Both the position numbers and the translations under genes were made by a program. From NCBI RefSeq assembly GCF_900143695.1, contig NZ_FRFE01000002.1:248001-312000 (forward strand): DNA of 64,000 bases, written 5' to 3'. The notes beneath the pieces were generated by a model. It was not told the DNA's origin and did not search any database. It saw only the letters and a list, made by a program, of their open reading frames with translations. Below, piece after piece: positions 8,379 to 15,500 of the stretch (position 1 is the stretch's first letter; each line of letters opens with the position of its first letter). This stretch comes from Desulfopila aestuarii DSM 18488 (lineage in GTDB: Bacteria > Desulfobacterota > Desulfobulbia > Desulfobulbales > Desulfocapsaceae).

Positions 8379-8756
8379 ATGGAAAACTTAAAAGACTACT
8401 TTGAAAAAACACGGGGATTCGGGGTACTGGCAACTGCGGACAGCGAAGGAAAAGTCGATACTGCCATCTATTCGCGACCACATTTTCTGGAGGAAGGAAC
8501 ACTGACGTTCATCATGCGTGACCGTCTTACTCATCACAATGTGCAATCCAACCCCTACGCATCCTACCTCTTTGTCGAGGAAGGAGAGGGATACCGGGGC
8601 AGGAGACTGTTTTTGAAAAAGGTGAGGGAGGAAAATAACCCGGAACTTATTGAGAAAATTAAGCGCCGCAGGGTAGAGAAAGAGAGTGGCGAAGCTTCCT
8701 TTTTAGTATACTTCACGGTGGAAAAGGATCTTCCACTGTTAAGCGGCCAGTATTAA
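8379..8756 (+). CDS. Pyridoxamine 5'-phosphate oxidase-fold protein
   Basis: The 125-residue split-barrel protein has the family pattern: TRGFGVLATADSEGKVDTAIYSRPHF near the N-terminus, then LTFIMRDRLTHHNVQSNPYASYLFVEEG. Such small proteins bind FMN, F420 or heme and act on diverse substrates; they do not necessarily make pyridoxal phosphate. It follows the ADP-ribosylglycohydrolase-like gene by 9 nt, implying one transcript, but no functional link between them is known to me. Confidence 0.82.
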   Translation: MENLKDYFEKTRGFGVLATADSEGKVDTAIYSRPHFLEEGTLTFIMRDRLTHHNVQSNPYASYLFVEEGEGYRGRRLFLKKVREENNPELIEKIKRRRVEKESGEASFLVYFTVEKDLPLLSGQY

Positions 8757-8834
8757 CTGCCTCAGTATACATACTGTACAGGATGCAAGATAACCGGCCT
8801 TGACCAGAGACTGGATGGTTATGTGTTTTTTATT

Positions 8835-8882
8835 GCCACCAATACCTCAGCCAGATAGAGCTGACGCCGAGGTATTGGTGGC
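8835..8882. repeat. 14-bp perfect inverted repeat in intergenic region
   Basis: GCCACCAATACCTC and GAGGTATTGGTGGC are perfect inverted copies separated by 20 nt, with an inner AGC/GCT pair. It lies between the end of the PNPOx-fold gene and the convergent Hsp20 genes. No T-run follows on either strand, so it is a strong RNA hairpin rather than a textbook terminator. Confidence 0.7.
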
Positions 8883-9032
8883 CATTGACTATAGTTACTG
8901 AGCAGTCCTACCTGATGAGTAGGAAAATACATTCGTACATGAGCTTAAATGTAATTTTGAGGTAACAATAGTGTCGCCTTACATATCAAGGGGTCCATGT
9001 TCCTTAGCTGCTGGTGTCCACTCATACTTCCT

Positions 9033-9419
9033 TTAAGCTGCCTTTATCTCAATAACTCTGGGTTTAGCCGCTTCCGCTTTTGGCAGATGCAGTTTCAGCA
9101 CGCCATCACTCAGCTCCGCATTGACTTTTCCAACATCAATAGACTGGGGCACTGAGAAAACCCTCTGGTATTCGACCTCACCAAACTCCTCCCAGCCGGT
9201 GGCACCTGAAGTTTCCATCTTCCTGATGCCTGAAAGTTCAAGTCTGCCGTTATCAATGTTAATGGTAATCTCCTCTTTTTTTACCCCAGGCATGTCCGCA
9301 TGCAGCAGGATTTCTTCGTCATTCTCATATATATCGACCAGGGGGGCGACAGTGGGGATCTTGATATTTCGCTCAGATATGGATTCCTGCCGTGTGGTAA
9401 TATCTTTTCTTTCACTCAT
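9033..9419 (-). CDS. Small heat shock protein, Hsp20/alpha-crystallin family
   Basis: The 128-residue protein is mostly an alpha-crystallin domain (about 25-118): EILLHADMPGVKKEEITINIDNGRLELSG at its start and the A-x-x-x-n-GVL motif (AELSDGVLKLHLPKAEAAKPRVIEI) at its end. It would act as an ATP-independent holdase in the cytoplasm. The start is backed by AAGGAGG. It is the downstream member of an Hsp20 pair (39-nt gap), and the two may form mixed oligomers. Confidence 0.95.
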   Translation of the reverse strand: MSERKDITTRQESISERNIKIPTVAPLVDIYENDEEILLHADMPGVKKEEITINIDNGRLELSGIRKMETSGATGWEEFGEVEYQRVFSVPQSIDVGKVNAELSDGVLKLHLPKAEAAKPRVIEIKAA

Positions 9420-9458
9420 GACAATTCCTCCTTATATACAAATGTTATGATCGACATG

Positions 9459-9905
9459 TCAGCTGACGGTGATCTGCTTGGGTTTTGCGGCCTCAACCTT
9501 GGGCAGGATCATTTTTAATACACCATCTTTGAGCACTGCCTCCACCCGCTCTGAGTCAACATCCACTGGCAGCGTGAAGCTGCGGGTAAAGGTGCTGGAG
9601 CCCCGCTCAATTCTGTGGGCCTTGTATCCTTCTGGGCCATCTGATTTACGCGATCCGCTCAGTTCGAGATAGTTACCCTGGATGCGCACGTTCAGGTCTT
9701 CTTTTGCCACACCCGGTAGCTCTGCGACTACCTGCAGCTTGTCGCCGAGGTCATACATGTTTGTTTTTGGAGTTCCTCCGGAAACACGCCAACCTGCATC
9801 AGTGCCATAAGATCTGTCATAATCCGTGAACAACCTGTTCATCCTGGAGTGCAACAGATTCATAGCTCCAAACATACGGTCAATATCACTCACTCTTGTC
9901 CACAT
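9459..9905 (-). CDS. Small heat shock protein, Hsp20/alpha-crystallin family
   Basis: The 148-residue protein has an N-terminal helical arm (DIDRMFGAMNLLHSRMNRLF), then an alpha-crystallin domain (LQVVAELPGVAKEDLNVRIQGNYLELSG ... AVLKDGVLKMILPKVEAAKPKQITV). The start follows AGAGGAGG. It is the first gene of the Hsp20 pair and is divergent from the tandem ribbon-helix-helix-like gene. A 7-bp dyad close to its start may regulate it. The two Hsp20 proteins are clearly paralogous but differ in the N-terminal arm. Confidence 0.95.
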   Translation of the reverse strand: MWTRVSDIDRMFGAMNLLHSRMNRLFTDYDRSYGTDAGWRVSGGTPKTNMYDLGDKLQVVAELPGVAKEDLNVRIQGNYLELSGSRKSDGPEGYKAHRIERGSSTFTRSFTLPVDVDSERVEAVLKDGVLKMILPKVEAAKPKQITVS

Positions 9906-9935
9906 AATCTTTCCTCCTCTTAAAGGGTTTTCACT

Positions 9936-9957
9936 CTGAATCCCAGGGGAGATTCAG
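9936..9957. promoter_or_regulatory. Dyad upstream of the hsp20 pair (candidate operator)
   Basis: CTGAATC-N8-GATTCAG is a perfect 7-bp dyad 31 bp upstream of the first hsp20 start. It does not match CIRCE (HrcA) and may be bound by the neighbouring ribbon-helix-helix-like protein. This is inference from position only. Confidence 0.4.
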
Positions 9958-10120
9958 CCGCACGCATTGTTTGAAACTTAACTAAGCATTTACATTACGT
10001 TACGAACTTTTCCTTCGACTGTTCATGTCTATGACCCAGAAATTAATACTGCCTTTGCTCATGTCAATATTTGAAATTCATTTTTCATCATTTTTTCATT
10101 TCATTACTTTATCACATTTG

Positions 10121-10149
10121 TTGACATAGTAATAATCAGTTCATAATTT
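10121..10149 (+). promoter_or_regulatory. Sigma70-type promoter for the tandem RHH-like gene
   Basis: TTGACA, a 17-bp spacer and TAATTT, ending 20 bp before the ATG of the next gene. The ribosome site CGGAGG follows immediately. Confidence 0.6.
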
Positions 10150-10169
10150 CCTATTACGGAGGCAAGAAA

Positions 10170-10754
10170 ATGGAGACAAACCACCAGACATATAACGAAA
10201 AATCCAGGATCACTTTAAACGACCTGATTTGTAAACAGTCGGTCAGAGCGACCTTCAAGCTGCCAACAGAGCTTATAGAACTTCTCGGGGTGATCTCAGG
10301 CCAACTTGGGATCAAACAGAAATCCCTGCTGGATCAACTCACCCAAGACAGGGCTGAGCTGAAAAGGCTTGCTGAAAAGACCAAGGATACAAAGGGCGGC
10401 AAGGATGCGCTCAAGCAAAAGACCTTCGTTTTGAGCAGATCGACTCTCAATACTATCAACAGCATAGCAAAGCAGTATCACGTTCCACGGGATCTGATCG
10501 TGGAGGTTTCCATCAGACGTCTTGTGCCGTTGGTCGAGACTGAACTTCAGAAGCATCACCAGCGAAAGATCATTCGCAAGGATATGAGGGAGTACCTTCT
10601 TGCCGGAGAAAAATTGAAGCAGAAAACAAGAGAACTTCTCGGAACCGATGATGAAATTTTCACCATGATAGAAAAGCAGTTGACCCAGACTGAAAAGAAA
10701 ATAGCAGAGATTGACGCTCTGATCGAAAGAGGTATGGCGATGGAGGATTGGTAA
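10170..10754 (+). CDS. Uncharacterised protein with two ribbon-helix-helix-like repeats and a coiled-coil tail
   Basis: I do not recognise this 194-residue protein as a named family. It contains two stretches that each look like a ribbon-helix-helix unit: VRATFKLPTELIELLGVISG with a following helix (about 25-58), and TFVLSRSTLNTINSIAKQYH with VPRDLIVEVSIRRL (about 85-118). The C-terminal third is charged and helical (about 130-190), probably a coiled coil. A single-chain tandem RHH could bind DNA. Placed divergent from the hsp20 genes and 42 nt before the HtpX-like gene, it is a candidate regulator of the island. It has a good promoter and a CGGAGG ribosome site. An alternative is a non-DNA-binding helical protein. 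Confidence 0.7.
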   Translation: METNHQTYNEKSRITLNDLICKQSVRATFKLPTELIELLGVISGQLGIKQKSLLDQLTQDRAELKRLAEKTKDTKGGKDALKQKTFVLSRSTLNTINSIAKQYHVPRDLIVEVSIRRLVPLVETELQKHHQRKIIRKDMREYLLAGEKLKQKTRELLGTDDEIFTMIEKQLTQTEKKIAEIDALIERGMAMEDW

Positions 10755-10796
10755 CACGAAAGGTTCCCCGAAACTACGTTATTGCGAGGTGTGATT

Positions 10797-11747
10797 ATGA
10801 ACAGCAACCTTGTTATTCAAAATAAACTGAAGAACTTCCTGCATACAGTGGTCTTGCTTGCAGTCATGGCAGCAGTGACCGGGCTTGCCGCGTATATGGT
10901 AGCAGGGTGGGATGGGGTCTGGATGGCGTTATTGGTCACTGGTGTACCCCTCGTCATTTCAGGAACCATGGATACAGAGCGATTGCTCCGTACCAAAGGA
11001 GTCCGACCGCTCTCCCGCTTCACCAGCCCGAACCTTTACAGGGTGACGGAAGAGATCTCCAGACGGGCGGGACTTTCCAGGATCCCTCAACTCTTCTGCG
11101 AGCCTTCCAGAGCCATGAACGCCTATGCTACCGGTGACAGCGACAATCCGGTGATTGTCTTCACTGACACTTTGCTCAGAAATCTCGACCTGCGTGAGAT
11201 CGCAGGTATAGTCGGGCACGAAATCGCTCATATAAAAAACAATGACCTCAAGGTTATAGCCCTGGCGGACAGGGTCCGAAGAATTACCGGCGTCATTTCT
11301 GCCTTTGGCCAGATAGTGCTGCTACTCACCATGCCGCTAGCTCTTACAGGGCAGGTTGAACTGCCCATGGTCCCTGTTCTCTTTATAATTTTCGCCCCGA
11401 CGGTGGCTATGATACTGCAGATGGCCCTATCAAGGACACGGGAGTTTGAGGCAGATCTCGTAAGCTGTGAGCTTACCCGGGACCCTGCGGGGATGGCCCA
11501 TGCGCTGTATAAGCTTGAGAAATATCATCGCAGTTATTTGCGCAATCTTATTTTCTCAGCCTGGACCTATATGGCCCCGTCATGGCTGCAGACCCATCCG
11601 CCGACAGCTCAGCGGATCAATAAAATAATGGAACTGAGGGGTGCGGATTCAGCAGATTGGCTTGGGAAACAGCCAAACCGCACTATGAGCTCACGCTCTC
11701 TGCATCGTCCTTTAACCATTCGACAGGTACATTGTTTCAATTGCTGA
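10797..11747 (+). CDS. HtpX-like M48-family membrane zinc metalloprotease
   Basis: The 316-residue protein has two N-terminal membrane segments (VVLLAVMAAVTGLAAYMV and VWMALLVTGVPLVISG), the zinc motif HEIAH (in IVGHEIAHIKNNDLK), two further hydrophobic spans (VISAFGQIVLLLTMPLAL, VPVLFIIFAPTVAMILQMAL) and the downstream metal ligand in SRTREFEADLVS. HtpX degrades misfolded inner-membrane proteins. An upstream TTG would add five residues, but the ATG follows GAGGTG at normal spacing. The tail after HPPTAQRINKIMELRG is unusually extended and poorly conserved-looking. It lies between the RHH-like gene and the DnaJ-like gene, consistent with a quality-control operon. Confidence 0.9.
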   Translation: MNSNLVIQNKLKNFLHTVVLLAVMAAVTGLAAYMVAGWDGVWMALLVTGVPLVISGTMDTERLLRTKGVRPLSRFTSPNLYRVTEEISRRAGLSRIPQLFCEPSRAMNAYATGDSDNPVIVFTDTLLRNLDLREIAGIVGHEIAHIKNNDLKVIALADRVRRITGVISAFGQIVLLLTMPLALTGQVELPMVPVLFIIFAPTVAMILQMALSRTREFEADLVSCELTRDPAGMAHALYKLEKYHRSYLRNLIFSAWTYMAPSWLQTHPPTAQRINKIMELRGADSADWLGKQPNRTMSSRSLHRPLTIRQVHCFNC

Positions 11748-11773
11748 AACAAAATTTTTATGAAAAAATAGAG

Positions 11774-11869
11774 ATGGCATCAAGAGACTGCTACACACTA
11801 CTGGACATCAAAAGGAATGCTAATCCAAGGGAGGAAAAACGCCAGCGACCTGGCAAAAAGAGTAATTAA
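11774..11869 (+). pseudogene. Possible decayed J-domain start
   Basis: A 31-codon frame beginning MASRDCYTLLDIKRNANP matches the opening of a J domain (pattern M-x-x-x-D-Y-Y-x-x-L-x-I-x-x-x-A-x-P), then runs into RQRPGKKSN and a stop. A +1 shift reads on as SDLAKRVIKEQQQ, vaguely like the third helix. No HPD motif remains and no ribosome site is seen. It lies just before an intact J-domain gene, so it may be a relic of a second copy. The match is short and could be coincidence. Confidence 0.35.
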
Positions 11870-11960
11870 AGAGCAACAACAGATAGTTTGCGTACAGATT
11901 TGACTTATGGATATTTCTGAATAATTTCGGAGCGATTGTTATTTTTCAGGAGGATCTGCA

Positions 11961-12668
11961 ATGCCAAAGAACTATTATATCATTTTAGGTATTCCATTCA
12001 CTTCATCACAGGAAGACATCAAGGCAGCCTTTCGCAGGCTGGCAAAGGAATACCATCCCGACCACTACGGAGAAAATCAAACACCCTTTCAGGCGATTCA
12101 TGAAGCGTACTCCGTTTTGAGTGATCCGGCCAGCCGAAGAACCTACGACAGTCACCTCCAGGACAGGGTCGAGGTACACAGACAACCGAAACCCGCCTAT
12201 ACCGAACCAGGTTCAGGCGAGAGCGTTGTTGAGCCGCTCATTCCCGAAGTAAATCGAGATGGTTATCCAAACAGGTTTCTGGATCGTTCAATCCATGGGT
12301 ATAACAGTCTTTTTGACGGATTGTTCGACAGGTTGCTCTCTGGCTTTGAGGAAGACCGGCATCCAAGATTCACCCACAACAGTACCATCGAGGTGCAGCT
12401 AACCAGAGAACAGGCAAGACAGGGCGGCAATGTTCGGTTGAAGGTGCCCATGCAGATTCGCTGCCCGAGCTGCAACTGTTTTGGCCACAAGGGAGTGGCA
12501 GGTTGCTGGCGCTGTAATGGCACCGGATATCTGACAGGTGAAAAACAGTTGCTTATTAGTTTTCCGGCCGGGGTCGCGTCCGGTCATATTATCCAGCTTC
12601 CGGTTACGCGGGTCGATGATCGGGATCTACAGTTATCAGCAATAATAAAAATTTATGAAAGACGCTAA
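11961..12668 (+). CDS. Reduced DnaJ-like co-chaperone (J domain + half zinc finger + one CTD)
   Basis: The 235-residue protein starts with a full J domain (about 4-66), including the HPD tripeptide in AKEYHPDHYGE, which stimulates the Hsp70 ATPase. After a linker it has a single substrate-binding-like region containing only two CxxC pairs (CPSC and CWRCNGTG) instead of the four repeats of DnaJ, so one zinc site rather than two. It ends with FPAGVASGHIIQLPV, the typical CTD ribbon. It is much shorter than DnaJ (about 370 residues). A well-placed CAGGAGG precedes the ATG. It is the last gene of the quality-control island and is followed by a strong terminator. Confidence 0.88.
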   Translation: MPKNYYIILGIPFTSSQEDIKAAFRRLAKEYHPDHYGENQTPFQAIHEAYSVLSDPASRRTYDSHLQDRVEVHRQPKPAYTEPGSGESVVEPLIPEVNRDGYPNRFLDRSIHGYNSLFDGLFDRLLSGFEEDRHPRFTHNSTIEVQLTREQARQGGNVRLKVPMQIRCPSCNCFGHKGVAGCWRCNGTGYLTGEKQLLISFPAGVASGHIIQLPVTRVDDRDLQLSAIIKIYERR

Positions 12669-12851
12669 CATCATGCCTGTTTACGAATATCGGTGACATC
12701 TCAAAGGGGGCGGATGATACACGGACGGATAAAGCTCGAAACAAACTGGCGATTCAAAGAAACGGGAACAGCCAGCCTGTTCTGTAACTTGCGACAGATC
12801 ATCTGCAAGGAAACGAAAAAATAAGCGCCTCGTCCTCATAGCCTTTACATC

Positions 12852-12892
12852 AAAAGGAGTCTTTAGGTGATAAAGACTCCTTCTAGTTTTTT
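12852..12892 (+). terminator. Rho-independent terminator of the chaperone island
   Basis: AAGGAGTCTTTA and TAAAGACTCCTT pair perfectly (12 bp) around GGTGA, followed by CTAGTTTTTTC. Confidence 0.9.
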
Positions 12893-12929
12893 CATCAGAG
12901 GACGTGCCCTGCGATTGCAAGCCGTAAGC

Positions 12930-12966
12930 AACGCACAGCCGGACACCCTTTTTCCGGCTATGCGTT
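12930..12966. terminator. Hairpin at the convergent end of the acyl-CoA synthetase gene
   Basis: AACGCACAGCCGGA and TCCGGCTATGCGTT pair over 14 positions; as minus-strand RNA the single imperfect pair becomes a G-U wobble. It lies 13 nt beyond the minus-strand stop codon. The T-tract is weak on both strands. Confidence 0.65.
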
Positions 12967-12978
12967 CATTTTCGTGAA

Positions 12979-15441
12979 TTACTGAGTAATTCCAACCCTG
13001 ATGCTCTCGGCGTACAATCGGCTTTCTATATAAAGTGAAAGGGAAGCTACAGCGCGATCACAAACCGGAAACGTCGGAATACCTCTTGCGAGTAATGCAT
13101 CGCGAAATGGGTCATACAGTCTCCCCCCATCAACTACTGCAATAACGGGCACATCACTGTTGCTGACCACTTCAGAAAGCAGCGGTATAATCCCATTTTC
13201 GGCATCCATGGAAAATGCAGGGACCTCCGTCTCATCGAGGGTATGCATGGCCGGGGATAATGGGTCCAGACCAACGACAATTGCATCTACAGCGCCGTCC
13301 TGAATCAACACGCGAACAATCTCGGCGTGGGCTTCGTCATCTGCTGATGGATTAATGTCTAATGGGTTGGATATGGTGACAAGTTTATCCAAACGTTTCT
13401 CGGTAAGGACTTTTGCGACCTTGCTCACTGTTGCCGCGGAATAACTCGCCAACTGCATCTGAAAGTCATCTGATTGAATAGAGTCTGCCATGCCAACAGC
13501 TTCAAAGCCAGCGCCACTCATTGCGGCCAACCGGTTGCCCTTGATTTTCTTGGTGCTGATATTTTCTGCAAGAAGAAAGAGGTCCTGAAATTCGGTAAAG
13601 GATCTGGCGACAATGGCTCCGGCCTGGCGAATACAGCTCTCACAAACCATATAGTCTCCGGCAAGGGATGCCGTATGCCCACTGGTAGCAGTTTGGCCCT
13701 CAGGGGTACGACCGGCCTTATAGAAAAGAACCTCTTTACCCATAAGGACAGCTTCACGAACTGCTTTGGCGAATTCGAGACCATCGAGGTCGTTAAAGCC
13801 CTCTGCATAGACGGCAATAACATCAACCTCTTTGGAGTTTTTAAAGTATTTGACCATATCGCCCAGGGTAAGGTCGGTCTGGTTACCCATCGAGACGAGA
13901 TAAGCAGGGGCCAATTCGGGACACTGACTGGAGCGATGAAGCATAAACGCCCCGCTCTGGCTCACAAGTGCTGCCCGGTGTGGCTTCAGCTCTCTGTTTT
14001 TGGGTAATTTCTCCTCAGGAATAAACCAGGTGTCGTATTTGCCCGGATGCGAAATGACGCCCATACAGTTGGCGCCTAAAAATACCGGACCACCGCCTTC
14101 TGTGCCGTGCACTGCATTTATTTTAGCTATTACCTGTTCTGCTCGCTCTTTGCTCTCTTCGTTCTCCCCCATGCCACCCGGGATTAACATGACACTATTG
14201 GCACAATCGAGATCGACTATTTCATCGACAAGAGCAGGAACCTGTTCTGCGCCAATTGCCACCACAAAGAGATCAAGTTTTTCCGGCAGGGATGTAAGAT
14301 CAGGTACACACTTGACGCCATCAATTTCATCGGCTCCAGGCTTGATTACCACGATATTGTCCTTGCTGTACCCTTCGGCTAGAATGTTATCGAGGATGAT
14401 ACGGCCAAAGTTCTTACGCTTGGTTGAAGCCCCTATCAGACCTATGGTTTTAGGATGGAGCAAATTATCTATCTTGGCAACGGGCCTTGTATTGTCAACT
14501 CTCTGGGGCAGTGAAAACTTGCACATGCCATCCAGTGGCACCATCAGGAAATCCGTAAAGGCGTAAGGATTAATCTCCATTTCTTCAATCACAAATTCCG
14601 CAGCAGGATTTGTCACAGAATAGGTGCGACCCATCTCAATAAAGGAACTGAAACATTCAATGAGTTGCTCATCCGTTACGATACGTCTCTGTCCACGAGT
14701 CAGGCCGGCAAGTTTTCTATAGGAAATTGTTTTACGGAACAGTTCAAAAAAGTGTTCACCATCGATAAGTTCACATGAGGCTGCAACAATGGCCTGTCCT
14801 TTACGAAATCGTTTCGCATAGAGCTCGGTATCGGTACCGCCCAGCCCGGCACTGATAATCATGCCGAATTCGCGAGTGTTTCGTAGACCCACAATAAGCT
14901 CATTGCCAAAGGCCCCGGAGTCAGGCGGCATAAACTGCACCATAAGCACGCCTTGAAGATCTCTGCTTATTGCAGCTATCAGGACCTCCCCGGTTAATCC
15001 CCGGTACACCTCCGGCATGCCGTCAGGGTTGGCTTGACACCAGGCAGCATAATTCTCAGGAACCTCATAAAGCATTCTGCGCATGGAAGATCGTATTTTA
15101 TTTGGATCTTTCTCGACAACCCGAACTCCTTTCACTTCCGTTTTATGAATGATTGTCGGAGAAACAATTTTTAAAACAACTTTCTCACCGGGAAGTGCAA
15201 GTAGCTCCTCCTCTGAAGGCCTGGCTCCTCTCGGGATAAGGATAGACTTTGGTGGTGTTTCTGCACCCGACCTGGCAAGAAGATTGTACACCTCATACTC
15301 AAAGAGGAAGTTACGGTTCTCCTGCTGAGCTGTACGGAATAGCTCCGTAATATCATCAAAATTTATCTGAGTAGTGATTTTTGGATTCATGGCTTTGTCT
15401 TGGTCAAGGAGGCTGGGGAAGAAAACGTATGAATCAGTCAT
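12979..15441 (-). CDS. ADP-forming acyl-CoA synthetase, fused beta-alpha order
   Basis: The enzyme converts acyl-CoA + ADP + Pi to acid + CoA + ATP and is used by anaerobes to conserve energy. The 820 residues hold an N-terminal ATP-grasp beta part (about 20-255; HKTEVKGVRVVEKD is the nucleotide loop), then a CoA-binding Rossmann domain (IGLIGASTKRKNFG, about 330) and succinyl-CoA-ligase-like domains (ALVSQSGAF; SGHTASLAGDY carries the likely phospho-histidine). This order is the reverse of the second copy in this window. It lies 59 nt downstream of iorAB copy 1 and is probably co-transcribed. The first ATG sits inside a long inverted repeat and lacks a clear ribosome site; an internal ATG at codon 18 (MNPKIT) is a possible alternative. 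Confidence 0.9.
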   Translation of the reverse strand: MTDSYVFFPSLLDQDKAMNPKITTQINFDDITELFRTAQQENRNFLFEYEVYNLLARSGAETPPKSILIPRGARPSEEELLALPGEKVVLKIVSPTIIHKTEVKGVRVVEKDPNKIRSSMRRMLYEVPENYAAWCQANPDGMPEVYRGLTGEVLIAAISRDLQGVLMVQFMPPDSGAFGNELIVGLRNTREFGMIISAGLGGTDTELYAKRFRKGQAIVAASCELIDGEHFFELFRKTISYRKLAGLTRGQRRIVTDEQLIECFSSFIEMGRTYSVTNPAAEFVIEEMEINPYAFTDFLMVPLDGMCKFSLPQRVDNTRPVAKIDNLLHPKTIGLIGASTKRKNFGRIILDNILAEGYSKDNIVVIKPGADEIDGVKCVPDLTSLPEKLDLFVVAIGAEQVPALVDEIVDLDCANSVMLIPGGMGENEESKERAEQVIAKINAVHGTEGGGPVFLGANCMGVISHPGKYDTWFIPEEKLPKNRELKPHRAALVSQSGAFMLHRSSQCPELAPAYLVSMGNQTDLTLGDMVKYFKNSKEVDVIAVYAEGFNDLDGLEFAKAVREAVLMGKEVLFYKAGRTPEGQTATSGHTASLAGDYMVCESCIRQAGAIVARSFTEFQDLFLLAENISTKKIKGNRLAAMSGAGFEAVGMADSIQSDDFQMQLASYSAATVSKVAKVLTEKRLDKLVTISNPLDINPSADDEAHAEIVRVLIQDGAVDAIVVGLDPLSPAMHTLDETEVPAFSMDAENGIIPLLSEVVSNSDVPVIAVVDGGRLYDPFRDALLARGIPTFPVCDRAVASLSLYIESRLYAESIRVGITQ

Positions 15442-15476
15442 AGGGATTCACCATAGTAGCTCACCCTATGACTGAT
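15433..15476. repeat. 13-bp perfect inverted repeat over the synthetase start codon
   Basis: ATCAGTCATAGGG and CCCTATGACTGAT flank an 18-nt spacer. The element lies between iorAB copy 1 and the downstream synthetase gene and includes the annotated ATG in its distal arm. In RNA it would form a strong hairpin followed by TCATACGTTTTCTT. It could be an attenuator, a processing site or translational control. Confidence 0.7.
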
Positions 15477-15500
15477 GGACTTACAGAAGAAACAAGGTCA

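Noticed and set aside
8835-8882. Reading the 14-bp inverted repeat as a standard terminator
   Set aside because: There is no T-run on either side in the direction of either converging gene.
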